Positions 1 through 8,366 of a stretch of 33,367 nucleotides of DNA are shown here, in pieces (position 1 is the first letter of the stretch; every line of letters begins with the position of its first letter). The DNA is from Bacillota bacterium (GTDB lineage Bacteria; Bacillota; Sulfobacillia; JAJYWN01; JAJZPE01). The translations under genes and the position numbers were made by a program. Below the pieces are notes generated by a model that had not been told where the DNA came from, made no database searches, and saw nothing but the letters and a program-made list of their open reading frames with translations. The stretch is from assembly GCA_021811325.1 (NCBI GenBank), contig JAJZPE010000015.1:1-33367 (forward strand), read 5' to 3'.

Positions 1-1
1 G

Positions 2-625
2 ATCCTCAAATACAAGAGCCAGCTGACCCTCTTGCGGCGGTTCCTGACCAGCTTCGCCCGGGCCAACGAGATCTTCGGACAGCTCGGTGAGCTCCCGGCG
101 CGTTCGGTGGCCGACGGACAGATCAAGATGACCGGCAGCCTGCTCGAGTGGAGCGGCATCGATCCGGAGGTCCTCGACCCGATCCGCGACACCGTCGCCC
201 GGCGCCTTGAGGGGAGCGGAGACCTTCACGCCCTTTATGCCGCCACCGACTCGACCCACCTCTTCCTGCTCCTGCAGACACGGCGGCCGGTCTCGGCCGA
301 GCTGACCTACACCGTGCGGGTCATCCCCTTCGACCACACGGCCGGGCCCTACCGGCACCAGATCATTGTGCGAGTGCGGCCGCCGTCCCGGGTGAGTCTG
401 GTGAACCCGTTGGAGCAAGAGGTGTCCGGGGGCAGCCAGGTATTCGTCAAGTCAAACCGCAACACCATTGGGATCAGCCTGCCCCTGTGGGCCATCGGCT
501 CGCCGGCGCGGGTCTATCTGAGCGCGGAGACCTCGCTGGCCAACCTGACCATCGACCGCCTCGCCTGGCAGATGATCGGCCTGAACGAGGCCCGCGCCTT
601 GCCCACCTGGCCGGGCACGGAGTAG
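2..625 (+). CDS. C-terminal part of a larger protein of unknown function (5' truncated by window edge)
   Basis: Frame is open from base 2 (ILKYKSQLTLLRRFLTSF...) to stop at 625; the listed TTG start at 32 is probably only the first internal start-like codon. Confidence 0.6.
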   Translation: MLKYKSQLTLLRRFLTSFARANEIFGQLGELPARSVADGQIKMTGSLLEWSGIDPEVLDPIRDTVARRLEGSGDLHALYAATDSTHLFLLLQTRRPVSAELTYTVRVIPFDHTAGPYRHQIIVRVRPPSRVSLVNPLEQEVSGGSQVFVKSNRNTIGISLPLWAIGSPARVYLSAETSLANLTIDRLAWQMIGLNEARALPTWPGTE

Positions 626-647
626 ACGGGAGTTGTGACTGCGGGTT

Positions 648-1478
648 ATGTCGTCTTTACCCGAGCGGTACGCAATGTTGCAGGTGGGAAAGTCTCCGGT
701 CAGGTTTCATTATGTCACTGCCGGAGGCGCCGGGACGCCGGTCTTATTGCTCCATGGCTTCGGGGGTAACCTCGAGCACTGGAAAGCCCTCCTGCCCTCT
801 CTGGGCAGGCGCTTCCGGGTCTATGCCATCGACCTGCCCGGCTTCGGCCGGTCCGGCGCGCTGAGCCCGGGATACCGGCTCGAGGACATGGTCCAGGCGG
901 TGAACGCCTTCATCAAGACCTTCGAGTTGGCTTCCCTGACCGTCATCGGCCACTCCTTCGGCGGGCTGGTCGCCGTGGAAGTGGCCAGGCTCAACCAGAG
1001 CCGGGTCGACCATCTTGTGCTCGTCGACAGCGCCGGGGTCGAGCCGCCGGCCCACCTGGATAGGCCACTGATGCGAGCCCTCTGGCGCTTCCCGGCCTTG
1101 GGGCGGGTGGCCGTCCGGCTGATGACGACCCGCCCTCTCTTCTCGCGCCTCGTCAGGGGCATGGTCGCCGACGAGGGGCGCCTGAACGAAAAGCAACTGG
1201 CCGCCCTGCGCGAGGGCGTCCGCCAGATGCGGCTGCCCCCGACCGGCCGGGCGGCCTGGTTCGCCGACCGCTTCCTGGACCGGGTGGCCCAGGTGCCCTG
1301 CCTGACCCTGGTCCTGTGGGGGGCGGAGGACCGGGTCATCCCGGTCGAGCACGGGGTGGCCATCTTCAAGCAACTTCAGCACGGGCAGATGCGGGTCATC
1401 GACCAGTGCGGGCACGTCATGCCGATGGAATGCCCCGAGGAGATGCTCGGGGCGCTGTTTCAGTTCCTGCAGGAGTGA
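648..1478 (+). CDS. alpha/beta-fold hydrolase
   Basis: VLLLHGFGG oxyanion region, GHSFGG nucleophile elbow, late GHVMPME His motif. Confidence 0.9.
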   Translation: MSSLPERYAMLQVGKSPVRFHYVTAGGAGTPVLLLHGFGGNLEHWKALLPSLGRRFRVYAIDLPGFGRSGALSPGYRLEDMVQAVNAFIKTFELASLTVIGHSFGGLVAVEVARLNQSRVDHLVLVDSAGVEPPAHLDRPLMRALWRFPALGRVAVRLMTTRPLFSRLVRGMVADEGRLNEKQLAALREGVRQMRLPPTGRAAWFADRFLDRVAQVPCLTLVLWGAEDRVIPVEHGVAIFKQLQHGQMRVIDQCGHVMPMECPEEMLGALFQFLQE

Positions 1479-1498
1479 GAGCGGGACCCGCCCGTAGT

Positions 1499-1648
1499 TC
1501 ACCAGCGGCGGGTGACGGCTTGATAGCACATGGTCAATATGGCCAGGGCGATGGCCGCCCACCAGACCCGCATGAGCACACTGAGGATGAACGTGACGGC
1601 GTGACCGAGGTAGTGGAGCGCGGCGAAGACCCAGTCCGTAGGCCACAC
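1499..1648 (-). CDS. Candidate small single-pass membrane protein (49 aa), not in ORF track
   Basis: Manual reading of minus strand: MWPTDWVFAALHYLGHAVTFILSVLMRVWWAAIALAILTMCYQAVTRRW*, GTG start overlapping an AAAGGAGGT purine tract; fills an otherwise empty intergenic gap. Confidence 0.4.
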   Translation of the reverse strand: MWPTDWVFAALHYLGHAVTFILSVLMRVWWAAIALAILTMCYQAVTRRW

Positions 1649-1729
1649 CTCCTTTCCATCCGTGGCGGCACTTCCAGCCCATAGCTTTTCCGGCTGGTCA
1701 CCAATTCTAGCAAGCAGGGGGAGAGAGAG

Positions 1730-2293
1730 ATGTACTGGCCATCACCGGGCCCCGCCAACACCCGGCCCACCCTGGAACTCGCCCTGGCCAGGGCCAAGGA
1801 GCTCGGCATCAAGCACATCGTCGTGGCCTCGAACACCGGCGAGACCGTCGAACCGCTGCTGGAGATGGGCGCCCTCGAGGACGGCATCAACCTGGCCTGC
1901 GTCACCCATCACGTTGGCTACGCCGCGCCCGGGGCGGATCAGATGGCCCGGGAGAACAGACAGCGCCTGGCCGCCAGGGGTGTCCAGCTGCTGACGACGA
2001 CGCACCTCTTTGCCAACGTCGAGCGGGCCATCACCAACAAGTTCGGCGGCCTCTACCCCGGCGGCATCATCTCCCACACCCTGCGGACGATGGGCCAGGG
2101 GGTCAAGGTGGCCTACGAGATCGCCGTCATGGCCCTCGACGCGGGGCTCATCCCGTTCGGCGAAGAGGTCGTGGTCGTCGCCGGGACCGGGCGCGGGGCC
2201 GACACGGCCGTCGTCATGCTGCCGTCCCACGCCAAGACCTTCTTTGATACGATCTGCCTGGAGATCATCTGCAAGCCGCGGGCGCGCCGATAG
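1730..2293 (+). CDS. Stand-alone pyruvate kinase C-terminal (alpha/beta) domain protein
   Basis: GIKHIVVASNTGETVEPLLE ... GGIISHTLRTMGQGVKVAYEIAVMALDAGLIP resembles the PK_C fold family without the catalytic barrel. Confidence 0.75.
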   Translation: MYWPSPGPANTRPTLELALARAKELGIKHIVVASNTGETVEPLLEMGALEDGINLACVTHHVGYAAPGADQMARENRQRLAARGVQLLTTTHLFANVERAITNKFGGLYPGGIISHTLRTMGQGVKVAYEIAVMALDAGLIPFGEEVVVVAGTGRGADTAVVMLPSHAKTFFDTICLEIICKPRARR

Positions 2294-2411
2294 CCCGGCT
2301 GCGTAGGTGGCCCGGCCGCACCGACAACCAGCAGCGCTTCGACAAGGCGGGCGACATTTCGCGGGAAATGACCCGACTCGACCCGCCGCCGAGCGAGGGG
2401 GGATTGATGCC

Positions 2412-3278
2412 ATGGGCGATCTGACCGAGGCCGCGGGGCTCCCGCTGACCATCCAAGACAGCGGCCGGCTGTCCATCCCGCCGGCGGTGGGCGCCGCTCG
2501 CCCGGCGGTACGGACCCTCGAAGACATGCGGCCGTACCTGGCCGACCCGAACGCCGACGGCCGCGGCCCGGCCGAACTCTACTACATGTACCGTGACCTC
2601 GGCCCGGCTGCCGACCGCGCCGCTTACGCCCCCTTCGGTCTGCGCTTCGACATCACCGTCCTGGTCCCCGGGGACGTCGCGGGCGAACTGGTCAAGACCG
2701 CCGGGCACTACCACCCCGCTCCCGAAGGCCCCGGCGAGGTCTCATTCCCGGAGGTCTATGGCGTCATCCGCGGCCGAGCGCACTACCTGTTGCAGGACGG
2801 CCGGGTCGACGGTCCGGCCCAGGCCTTCCTGGTCGAAGCCGGGGAAGGCGAGGTCGTCGTCGTCCCCCCGGACTTCGGGCACGTGACCATCAACCCCGGG
2901 CCAGGCCCGCTGGTCATGGCCAACTGGGTTGAGGCCACCTTCGCTTCGGTCTACGGGCCCTATGCGGAGCGCCGCGGGGCCTGTCACTACGAGTTCGCCG
3001 GGCCGGGCGGCCGGGGGCGGCTGGAACCGAACCCGCGCTACCCGAGGCTGGTGCCCCTCAGGCGCCTGACCGCGGCCGAGTTCGCCGCTCTCTGTCCGCA
3101 AGGGAGGGCCCTCTGGCGGGCGTCGCGGCTCCCTGACCCGTCGTCTGGGGACGCGCCACCACCACCACCTCAGCCGCCCCGACCGCTCTACCGCCTCGGG
3201 GTCGAAGACCCGGAGCGCCTGGCGTTCCTGGTTCGGCCGGCGAGTTACGACTGGTCCGGCCTCATCGGGCGGAGGTGA
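2412..3278 (+). CDS. Cupin-type glucose-6-phosphate isomerase (archaeal-type PGI family)
   Basis: GHYHP and PEVYGVIRGRAHYLLQ cupin motifs; start chosen at ATG 2412 behind a purine-rich tract (track starts at 2307). Confidence 0.75.
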   Translation: MGDLTEAAGLPLTIQDSGRLSIPPAVGAARPAVRTLEDMRPYLADPNADGRGPAELYYMYRDLGPAADRAAYAPFGLRFDITVLVPGDVAGELVKTAGHYHPAPEGPGEVSFPEVYGVIRGRAHYLLQDGRVDGPAQAFLVEAGEGEVVVVPPDFGHVTINPGPGPLVMANWVEATFASVYGPYAERRGACHYEFAGPGGRGRLEPNPRYPRLVPLRRLTAAEFAALCPQGRALWRASRLPDPSSGDAPPPPPQPPRPLYRLGVEDPERLAFLVRPASYDWSGLIGRR

Positions 3279-3284
3279 ACCCCC

Positions 3285-4193
3285 ATTCCCGACAGCCTTC
3301 CTCCGACTGAACAGCGCCACCCGGGCACGACCGACCTCGACCTTCTGCCCACCGAAGAGATGCTGCGGCGGATCAACGCCGAGGACGCGCAAGTGGCCGC
3401 GGCCGTGGGCGCCGCCATCCCGGCCATCGCCCGGGCCGTCCACGCCGCCACCGCGGCCCTGGCCGAAGGCGGTCGCCTGGTCTATGTCGGCGCGGGGACC
3501 AGCGGCCGGTTGGCCGTGCTCGACGCGGCCGAGTGTCCGCCGACCTTCGGCGTCGACCGCGGCGCCGTCACCGCGGTCATCGCCGGCGGACGTGAGGCCG
3601 CCTGGCGCTCGGCGGAGGGGGCCGAGGACGACGAGGCCGCGGGCATCCGCGACCTGGAGGCCGCCGGGGTGAGGGCGGTCGACGTCGTCGTCGGGCTGGC
3701 GGCCAGCGGTCGAACGCCATACACCGTGGCCGCCCTCAGGCGCGCCCGCGAGCTGGGTTGCCGCACCGTGGCCGTGACCGGCAACCCGGGCACGCCCCTG
3801 GCGGCGACCGCCGACATCCCGATCGAGGTCCTGACCGGCCCCGAGGTCATCGCCGGCTCGACCCGCCTGAAGGCCGGCACGGCCCAGAAGATGGTCCTCA
3901 ACCTCATCAGCACGGGAGCCATGGTCCGGTTGGGCCGGACCTACTCGAACCTGATGGTCGGCGTCCAGGCGACCAATGCGAAGCTCGTCCGCAGGCTGGC
4001 TCTGATCGTCGCCGAGGCCGCCGGGGGTCCATCGATCGGCCCGGCGGAAGCGGCCGAGCTTGTCGCGAAGGCCGGGGGCGACGCGAACGTGGCCATCCTC
4101 ATGGCCAGGAAGGGCCTGACGGCCGAGGACGCCCGGGAGGTGCTGGGGGCGGCGGGGGGTTCGCTCCGGCGGGCCCTCGGTGAGAGGCCATGA
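3285..4193 (+). CDS. murQ: N-acetylmuramic acid 6-phosphate etherase
   Basis: SIS-domain etherase with YVGAGTSGRLAVLDAAECPPTFG; conserved N-terminus TEQRHPGTTDLDLLPTEEMLRRIN lies upstream of the track's ATG (3360). The only in-frame start with a good SD is ATT at 3285 (in-frame stop TGA at 3276-3278). Confidence 0.88.
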   Translation: MPDSLPPTEQRHPGTTDLDLLPTEEMLRRINAEDAQVAAAVGAAIPAIARAVHAATAALAEGGRLVYVGAGTSGRLAVLDAAECPPTFGVDRGAVTAVIAGGREAAWRSAEGAEDDEAAGIRDLEAAGVRAVDVVVGLAASGRTPYTVAALRRARELGCRTVAVTGNPGTPLAATADIPIEVLTGPEVIAGSTRLKAGTAQKMVLNLISTGAMVRLGRTYSNLMVGVQATNAKLVRRLALIVAEAAGGPSIGPAEAAELVAKAGGDANVAILMARKGLTAEDAREVLGAAGGSLRRALGERP

Positions 4194-5896
4194 ACGGCCA
4201 GGCCTTGCGGGCGGCCGAGCCCGCGGAGGAGCCATCAATGACCACCATCGCCCGGACCACCGGCCTCCTCGACCGTCTGACCATCGAAGAGAAGGTCGGG
4301 CAGATGTTCATGTTCGGTTTCCCGGGGACCGCGCCGAGCCCTGAGATTGAGGAGTTCATCGGGCGCCGCGGCCTCGGGGGCGTCATCTACTTCGCCCGCA
4401 ACGTGGCCGACGTGGCCCAGGTGGCCGCGCTCTCCGAAGAGCTTCAGGAGGCGACCGGGCGCGGGCGCCAGAACCTCCCGCTGTTCATCGCCGCCGATCA
4501 GGAGGGGGGCATCGTCGCCCGCTTCACGGGCGCTTCGGGCATGGCCCGGATGCCAGGCAACATGGCCCTCGGCGCCACCCGCGACGCGGTCCTGACCGAG
4601 GCCGTCGCCGCGGCCGTCGGCGAGCAGCTCTCGGCTTGCGGTATCAACGTCAACTTGGCCCCCGTCCTCGACGTCAACGTCAACCCGGCCAACCCGGTCA
4701 TCGGTGTACGCTCCTTCGGCGAAGCCCCGGCCCTCGTCGCCGACCTCGGGGCGGCCGCCGTCCGCGGTTACCAGAAAGCGGGCGTGCTGGCCACCGGCAA
4801 GCACTTCCCGGGTCACGGCGACACCGACGTCGACTCGCACCGGGCCCTGCCCCTCGTCCCCCACGGGCGGGACCGCCTGGAGGCCGTCGAGCTGCTGCCC
4901 TTTAGGGAGGCCATCAAGGCGGGACTCGCCGCCATCATGACCTCACACGTCTTCTTCCCGGCCATCGAGCCCGAACCCGGGTTGCCGGCGACCCTTTCGC
5001 CGCGGGTGCTCACCGGTCTCCTCCGCGGGGAGCTCGGCTTCGACGGCCTGATCATGACCGACTGCCTGGAGATGAAGGCCGTCACCGACAACTTCCCGGC
5101 CGGCGAGGCGGCGGTCCGGGCGGTCAAGGCCGGGGCCGACCTCGTCCTCGTCTCGCACACGCCGGAGCGGCAGGCCGAGTCACTGGAAGCGGTCCTCGCC
5201 GCCGTTCGCCGGGGGGACCTCGGGGAGCGGCGCATCGACGAGTCGGTGGCCCGCATCCTGGCCTACAAGGCCAGGTATGGCGCGGGTCGTCGGTCGGCGC
5301 CGGACCTCGCCCGCCGGGCCTGCGGGACGATTGCCCAGCGTGGGCTGGCCCTCCAGGCCGCCCTCCGGGCGGTGACCATCGTCCGCGATCGGGATGGTCT
5401 CGTCCCTCTGCCCGGCATGCCGAGCTCAAGACCCGTGAGCGTCGGCGTGGTCGGCGTCTCGCCGGAACCCCTCAGTGGCGTTGAAGAAGGAGCCGGGGCC
5501 GGCGGGGCCGAGCCGCCACTGGCCGTGGCCCTCAGCCGGGCAGGCGTCAAAGCCCGCGGGACGCGAGTCAACCTGCGACCAACGGAGGCCGAGGTCGAAC
5601 GGGCCGTGTCCCTGGCGGCGCGGGCCGATGTGGCCGTCGTGGCCACGGTCGCCGCCCACCGTTTCTCCGAACAGGTCGCGCTGGTCAAGAGGCTCCTCGC
5701 CGCAGGGCGTCCGGTCATCGTCGTCGCTTTACGGGAACCTTACGACCTGACGCGTTTCCCAGAAGCCGGGACGTTCATCGCCGCCTACGATGACAGCGAG
5801 CCGGTCATCGAGGCGGTGGCCCGCGTCCTCGCCGGACAAGACAAAGCGGCGGGGCGTCTCCCGGTGACCATCCCCGGGATCGACCCCACCGCCTGA
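4190..5896 (+). CDS. nagZ: GH3 beta-N-acetylhexosaminidase (NagZ-like); start 4190 or 4238
   Basis: KHFPGHGDTDVDSHRALP GH3 motif, DQEGGIVARF; ATG overlaps murQ stop; alternative ATG 4238 has a GGAGGA SD. Confidence 0.88.
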   Translation: MNGQALRAAEPAEEPSMTTIARTTGLLDRLTIEEKVGQMFMFGFPGTAPSPEIEEFIGRRGLGGVIYFARNVADVAQVAALSEELQEATGRGRQNLPLFIAADQEGGIVARFTGASGMARMPGNMALGATRDAVLTEAVAAAVGEQLSACGINVNLAPVLDVNVNPANPVIGVRSFGEAPALVADLGAAAVRGYQKAGVLATGKHFPGHGDTDVDSHRALPLVPHGRDRLEAVELLPFREAIKAGLAAIMTSHVFFPAIEPEPGLPATLSPRVLTGLLRGELGFDGLIMTDCLEMKAVTDNFPAGEAAVRAVKAGADLVLVSHTPERQAESLEAVLAAVRRGDLGERRIDESVARILAYKARYGAGRRSAPDLARRACGTIAQRGLALQAALRAVTIVRDRDGLVPLPGMPSSRPVSVGVVGVSPEPLSGVEEGAGAGGAEPPLAVALSRAGVKARGTRVNLRPTEAEVERAVSLAARADVAVVATVAAHRFSEQVALVKRLLAAGRPVIVVALREPYDLTRFPEAGTFIAAYDDSEPVIEAVARVLAGQDKAAGRLPVTIPGIDPTA

Positions 5897-5931
5897 CTGT
5901 CCGAAGCCGCGGTCGCAGTCGCGGCGTCGCT

Positions 5932-7032
5932 TCAATACCCCAACAGGTGCCAGGTCTGCTGGTCCACCTCACCGGTGGCCGGCAGGCTGTTGGTCTTCTG
6001 CAGTTCACGGATGGCCTTCTGGGTGTCGCTGTTGTAACGGCCGTTGATGGGACCCTTGTAGAGGCCCAACTCCGTTAGGGCCTCCTGGACCCGGATGACG
6101 TCCGTGCCGCAGACGCCGGCGCCGATGACCCTCGGCACTTCGCCCCAGTAGCGGAGCGGTTTGCCGACGATCTTTACGGGCGTGCCCACCTGGACCCAGT
6201 TATAGAGTTCAATGACGTGGCGGTTGTACATCCGGACGCAGCCATGCGAGGCCCGCGTGCCGATGGACCCGGGGTTGTTGGTCCCGTGGAGCCCATAGAC
6301 GCCCCAGGGGACGCTCAGCCGCATCCAGCGGGCCCCGAAGCCGCCGCCCCAGATGGCTTTCTCCTTGATGTAGAAGTCACCGTGCGGAGTGGGCAACGAC
6401 GGCCGCCCTACGGCCACCGGGTACTGCTGGTACGGCTCGCCGTCCACCATCACCGTCAGAGTCCGGGAGTCAGTGTCGATGACCAGGCGGATGTCGTCGC
6501 TCTCCGGCTTTGGTTTCGGCGTCCAGGTAGCCCTGGTCTTGGCCGCCGTCTCGATGGAGCCCGCGAAAGTCAGCAGTTCGTCCACGGTACCCGGGTCCAG
6601 CGCCCCCGTCGACAGCAGGCCGTGGGTCGTCTGGAAGAGAACGAGGGCCTTGGCGGTCATCGGGCCGAAGATGCCGTCGATCCGGCCTTCGTAGAACTCA
6701 CCGTTTTGGAGTAAGGCCTGCAACCCGCGGACATCGACCCCGCTCATCCGCGGCTGAGCCAGGGCCAGGCGGCGCGGGAAGTCCGCCGTCGTCAGGCCGC
6801 TCTGGGGTTGCGCCCCTTGGGCCAGGACTGTCCCATCGCCGACGGCCCTGGTCGCCGGCCCGCCGGCCAGCGCGAGCCCGCTTGCCAGCGCGAGCCCGCT
6901 TGCCAGCGCGAGCCCGCCGGCCAGCGCGAGCCCGCCGGCCCATGCGAGGGCCGGGAACGCCCGCGTAATCAAGACCGCCGGATAGGCCGGCGGCCGTCCC
7001 ACCAACCCCTTCCGCCTTGGAACGGACCGCAC
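5932..7032 (-). CDS. L,D-transpeptidase with two flanking peptidoglycan-binding domains and signal peptide
   Basis: YkuD motif HGTNNPGSIGTRASHGCVRMYN; PG-binding repeats on both sides; GTG start with SD GGAGGA. Confidence 0.9.
   Translation of the reverse strand: MRSVPRRKGLVGRPPAYPAVLITRAFPALAWAGGLALAGGLALASGLALASGLALAGGPATRAVGDGTVLAQGAQPQSGLTTADFPRRLALAQPRMSGVDVRGLQALLQNGEFYEGRIDGIFGPMTAKALVLFQTTHGLLSTGALDPGTVDELLTFAGSIETAAKTRATWTPKPKPESDDIRLVIDTDSRTLTVMVDGEPYQQYPVAVGRPSLPTPHGDFYIKEKAIWGGGFGARWMRLSVPWGVYGLHGTNNPGSIGTRASHGCVRMYNRHVIELYNWVQVGTPVKIVGKPLRYWGEVPRVIGAGVCGTDVIRVQEALTELGLYKGPINGRYNSDTQKAIRELQKTNSLPATGEVDQQTWHLLGY
6866..6937. repeat. 18-bp tandem repeat, 4 copies (GCCAGCGCGAGCCCG[CTT/CCG])
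   Basis: Read directly: 6866-6883, 6884-6901, 6902-6919, 6920-6937; copies differ only in the last 3 bases. Confidence 0.95.
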
Positions 7033-7287
7033 TCACTCATTCCTCCGCCACGATTGGTGTCGCGAGGCCGCCCGCCGGGCCTGCTGCCACTGTCTGAAGT
7101 TGTCTTGAAGGGCCATCGACCCGACCCAGAGGGCCGTCACCGCCACGGCTGTCTTCCACAGGCTGCCCGAGGTGATGCTGACCACGGCTGAGTAGAGGCC
7201 GAGGCAGACGATGGCGACACCGGCCGCGACCATGTATAGGAGATGACGTCTTTGCCGCTGGACTGGGTCTTCGGGCAGCTGATTCAT
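7033..7287 (-). CDS. Small membrane protein with two predicted TM segments
   Basis: MNQLPEDPVQRQRRHLLYMVAAGVAIVCLGLYSAV...LWKTAVAVTALWVGSMAL; stop abuts the L,D-transpeptidase start (track begins at 7296). Confidence 0.6.
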   Translation of the reverse strand: MNQLPEDPVQRQRRHLLYMVAAGVAIVCLGLYSAVVSITSGSLWKTAVAVTALWVGSMALQDNFRQWQQARRAASRHQSWRRNE

Positions 7288-7372
7288 GTGAATCACCGAG
7301 AACCATTGTCCCCCGCGACCGCTCGCCGTATGTGAACGGGCGGCCGTGACGGTTCAACCGGAGGGCTGATGA

Positions 7373-8320
7373 ATGCGCGTCCTGGTCTATCGCCGCCAGA
7401 GTGGCTCACGGTACCTGCCGCTGGTCCGCGAGGGCCTGGCCCGGCGCGGCGTCGAGGCGACGGTGGTCGCCTGTGATACGCCCGAAGAGGCCGAGGCCGC
7501 CCTGCCCGAGGCGGACGTCCTTCTGAGCTGGGGCCTGCCGGCCGGGCTCTACGGGAAAGCGCCCGGGCTGCGTTGGGTCCAGTCGATCGGGGCCGGCATC
7601 GATGATCTGCTGGCCGACCCGTCGCTGCCGGCCGGCGTCTCGGTCACTCGGGTGACGGGCTTCTTCGGCCCGCAGATCGCCGAGTACGTGATGGCCCACC
7701 TGCTGGCGGTGTCCCAGGATCTGCGGCGGGCATACGCCACGCAGGCCCGCCGGGCCTGGGAGCAGTGGGAGCCCTCGCACCTCCGCGGTAAGTGCCTCGG
7801 GGTGGCCGGGGTCGGCGAGATCGGGCGGGTCGTCGCCGCCCGGGCCAGGGCTTTCGGCCTGACCGTGCTCGGCCTCAGGCGCGGCCCTTCACCGTGCCCG
7901 GAGGTCGACCGGGCCTACAGCCTGGAGCAGATGGGCGAGTTCCTGCCCCTCCTCGACTACCTCGTCGTCACCCTCCCCCTGACGCCGGAGACGCGCCACC
8001 TCTTCGGCCGGCGGCAGTTCAGCCAACTGAAGCGCGGGTCTTGGCTGGTCAACGTGGGGCGGGGGCCGGTCGTCGACCCCGCCGCCCTCATCGAGGCGCT
8101 GCGAGACGGTCACCTGGGCGGGGCCGTCCTGGATGCCCACGAGGTCGAGCCGCTCCCGGCCGACAACCCGCTGTGGGCCATGCCCAATGTGACCATCACC
8201 CCGCACATCTCCGGTCTCAGCGACCCGGTCTATGTGGCCGACTACTTCGGCGACAACGCCCGCCGCTTTGTCGACGGCCTGCCGCTCAAGGGCCTCGTCG
8301 ACCGCCGGCGGGGTTACTGA
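7373..8320 (+). CDS. D-isomer-specific 2-hydroxyacid dehydrogenase family protein
   Basis: GVAGVGEIGRVVAARARAFG Rossmann motif, VNVGRGPVVDPAALIEAL, NVTITPHISG. Confidence 0.92.
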   Translation: MRVLVYRRQSGSRYLPLVREGLARRGVEATVVACDTPEEAEAALPEADVLLSWGLPAGLYGKAPGLRWVQSIGAGIDDLLADPSLPAGVSVTRVTGFFGPQIAEYVMAHLLAVSQDLRRAYATQARRAWEQWEPSHLRGKCLGVAGVGEIGRVVAARARAFGLTVLGLRRGPSPCPEVDRAYSLEQMGEFLPLLDYLVVTLPLTPETRHLFGRRQFSQLKRGSWLVNVGRGPVVDPAALIEALRDGHLGGAVLDAHEVEPLPADNPLWAMPNVTITPHISGLSDPVYVADYFGDNARRFVDGLPLKGLVDRRRGY

Positions 8321-8366
8321 TGGCGGGCTCGGTGCGCAGCCCGGCGGCGAGAGGAGGGCGCTTCAA

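Noticed and set aside
2742-4238. 498-aa minus-strand ORF (and similar long antisense ORFs at 744-1682, 11337-12644, 13365-15041, 30074-31396)
   Set aside because: High-GC antisense artefacts (Gly/Arg/Asp/Ala/Pro-biased, no recognisable motifs) lying over well-supported sense genes.
5906-5925. GCCGCG/CGCGGC hairpin between convergent nagZ and L,D-transpeptidase genes
   Set aside because: Short stem with no T-tract on either strand; could be chance in GC-rich DNA.
6217-6714. 165-aa plus ORF opposite the L,D-transpeptidase
   Set aside because: Antisense to a well-supported YkuD gene; no motif.
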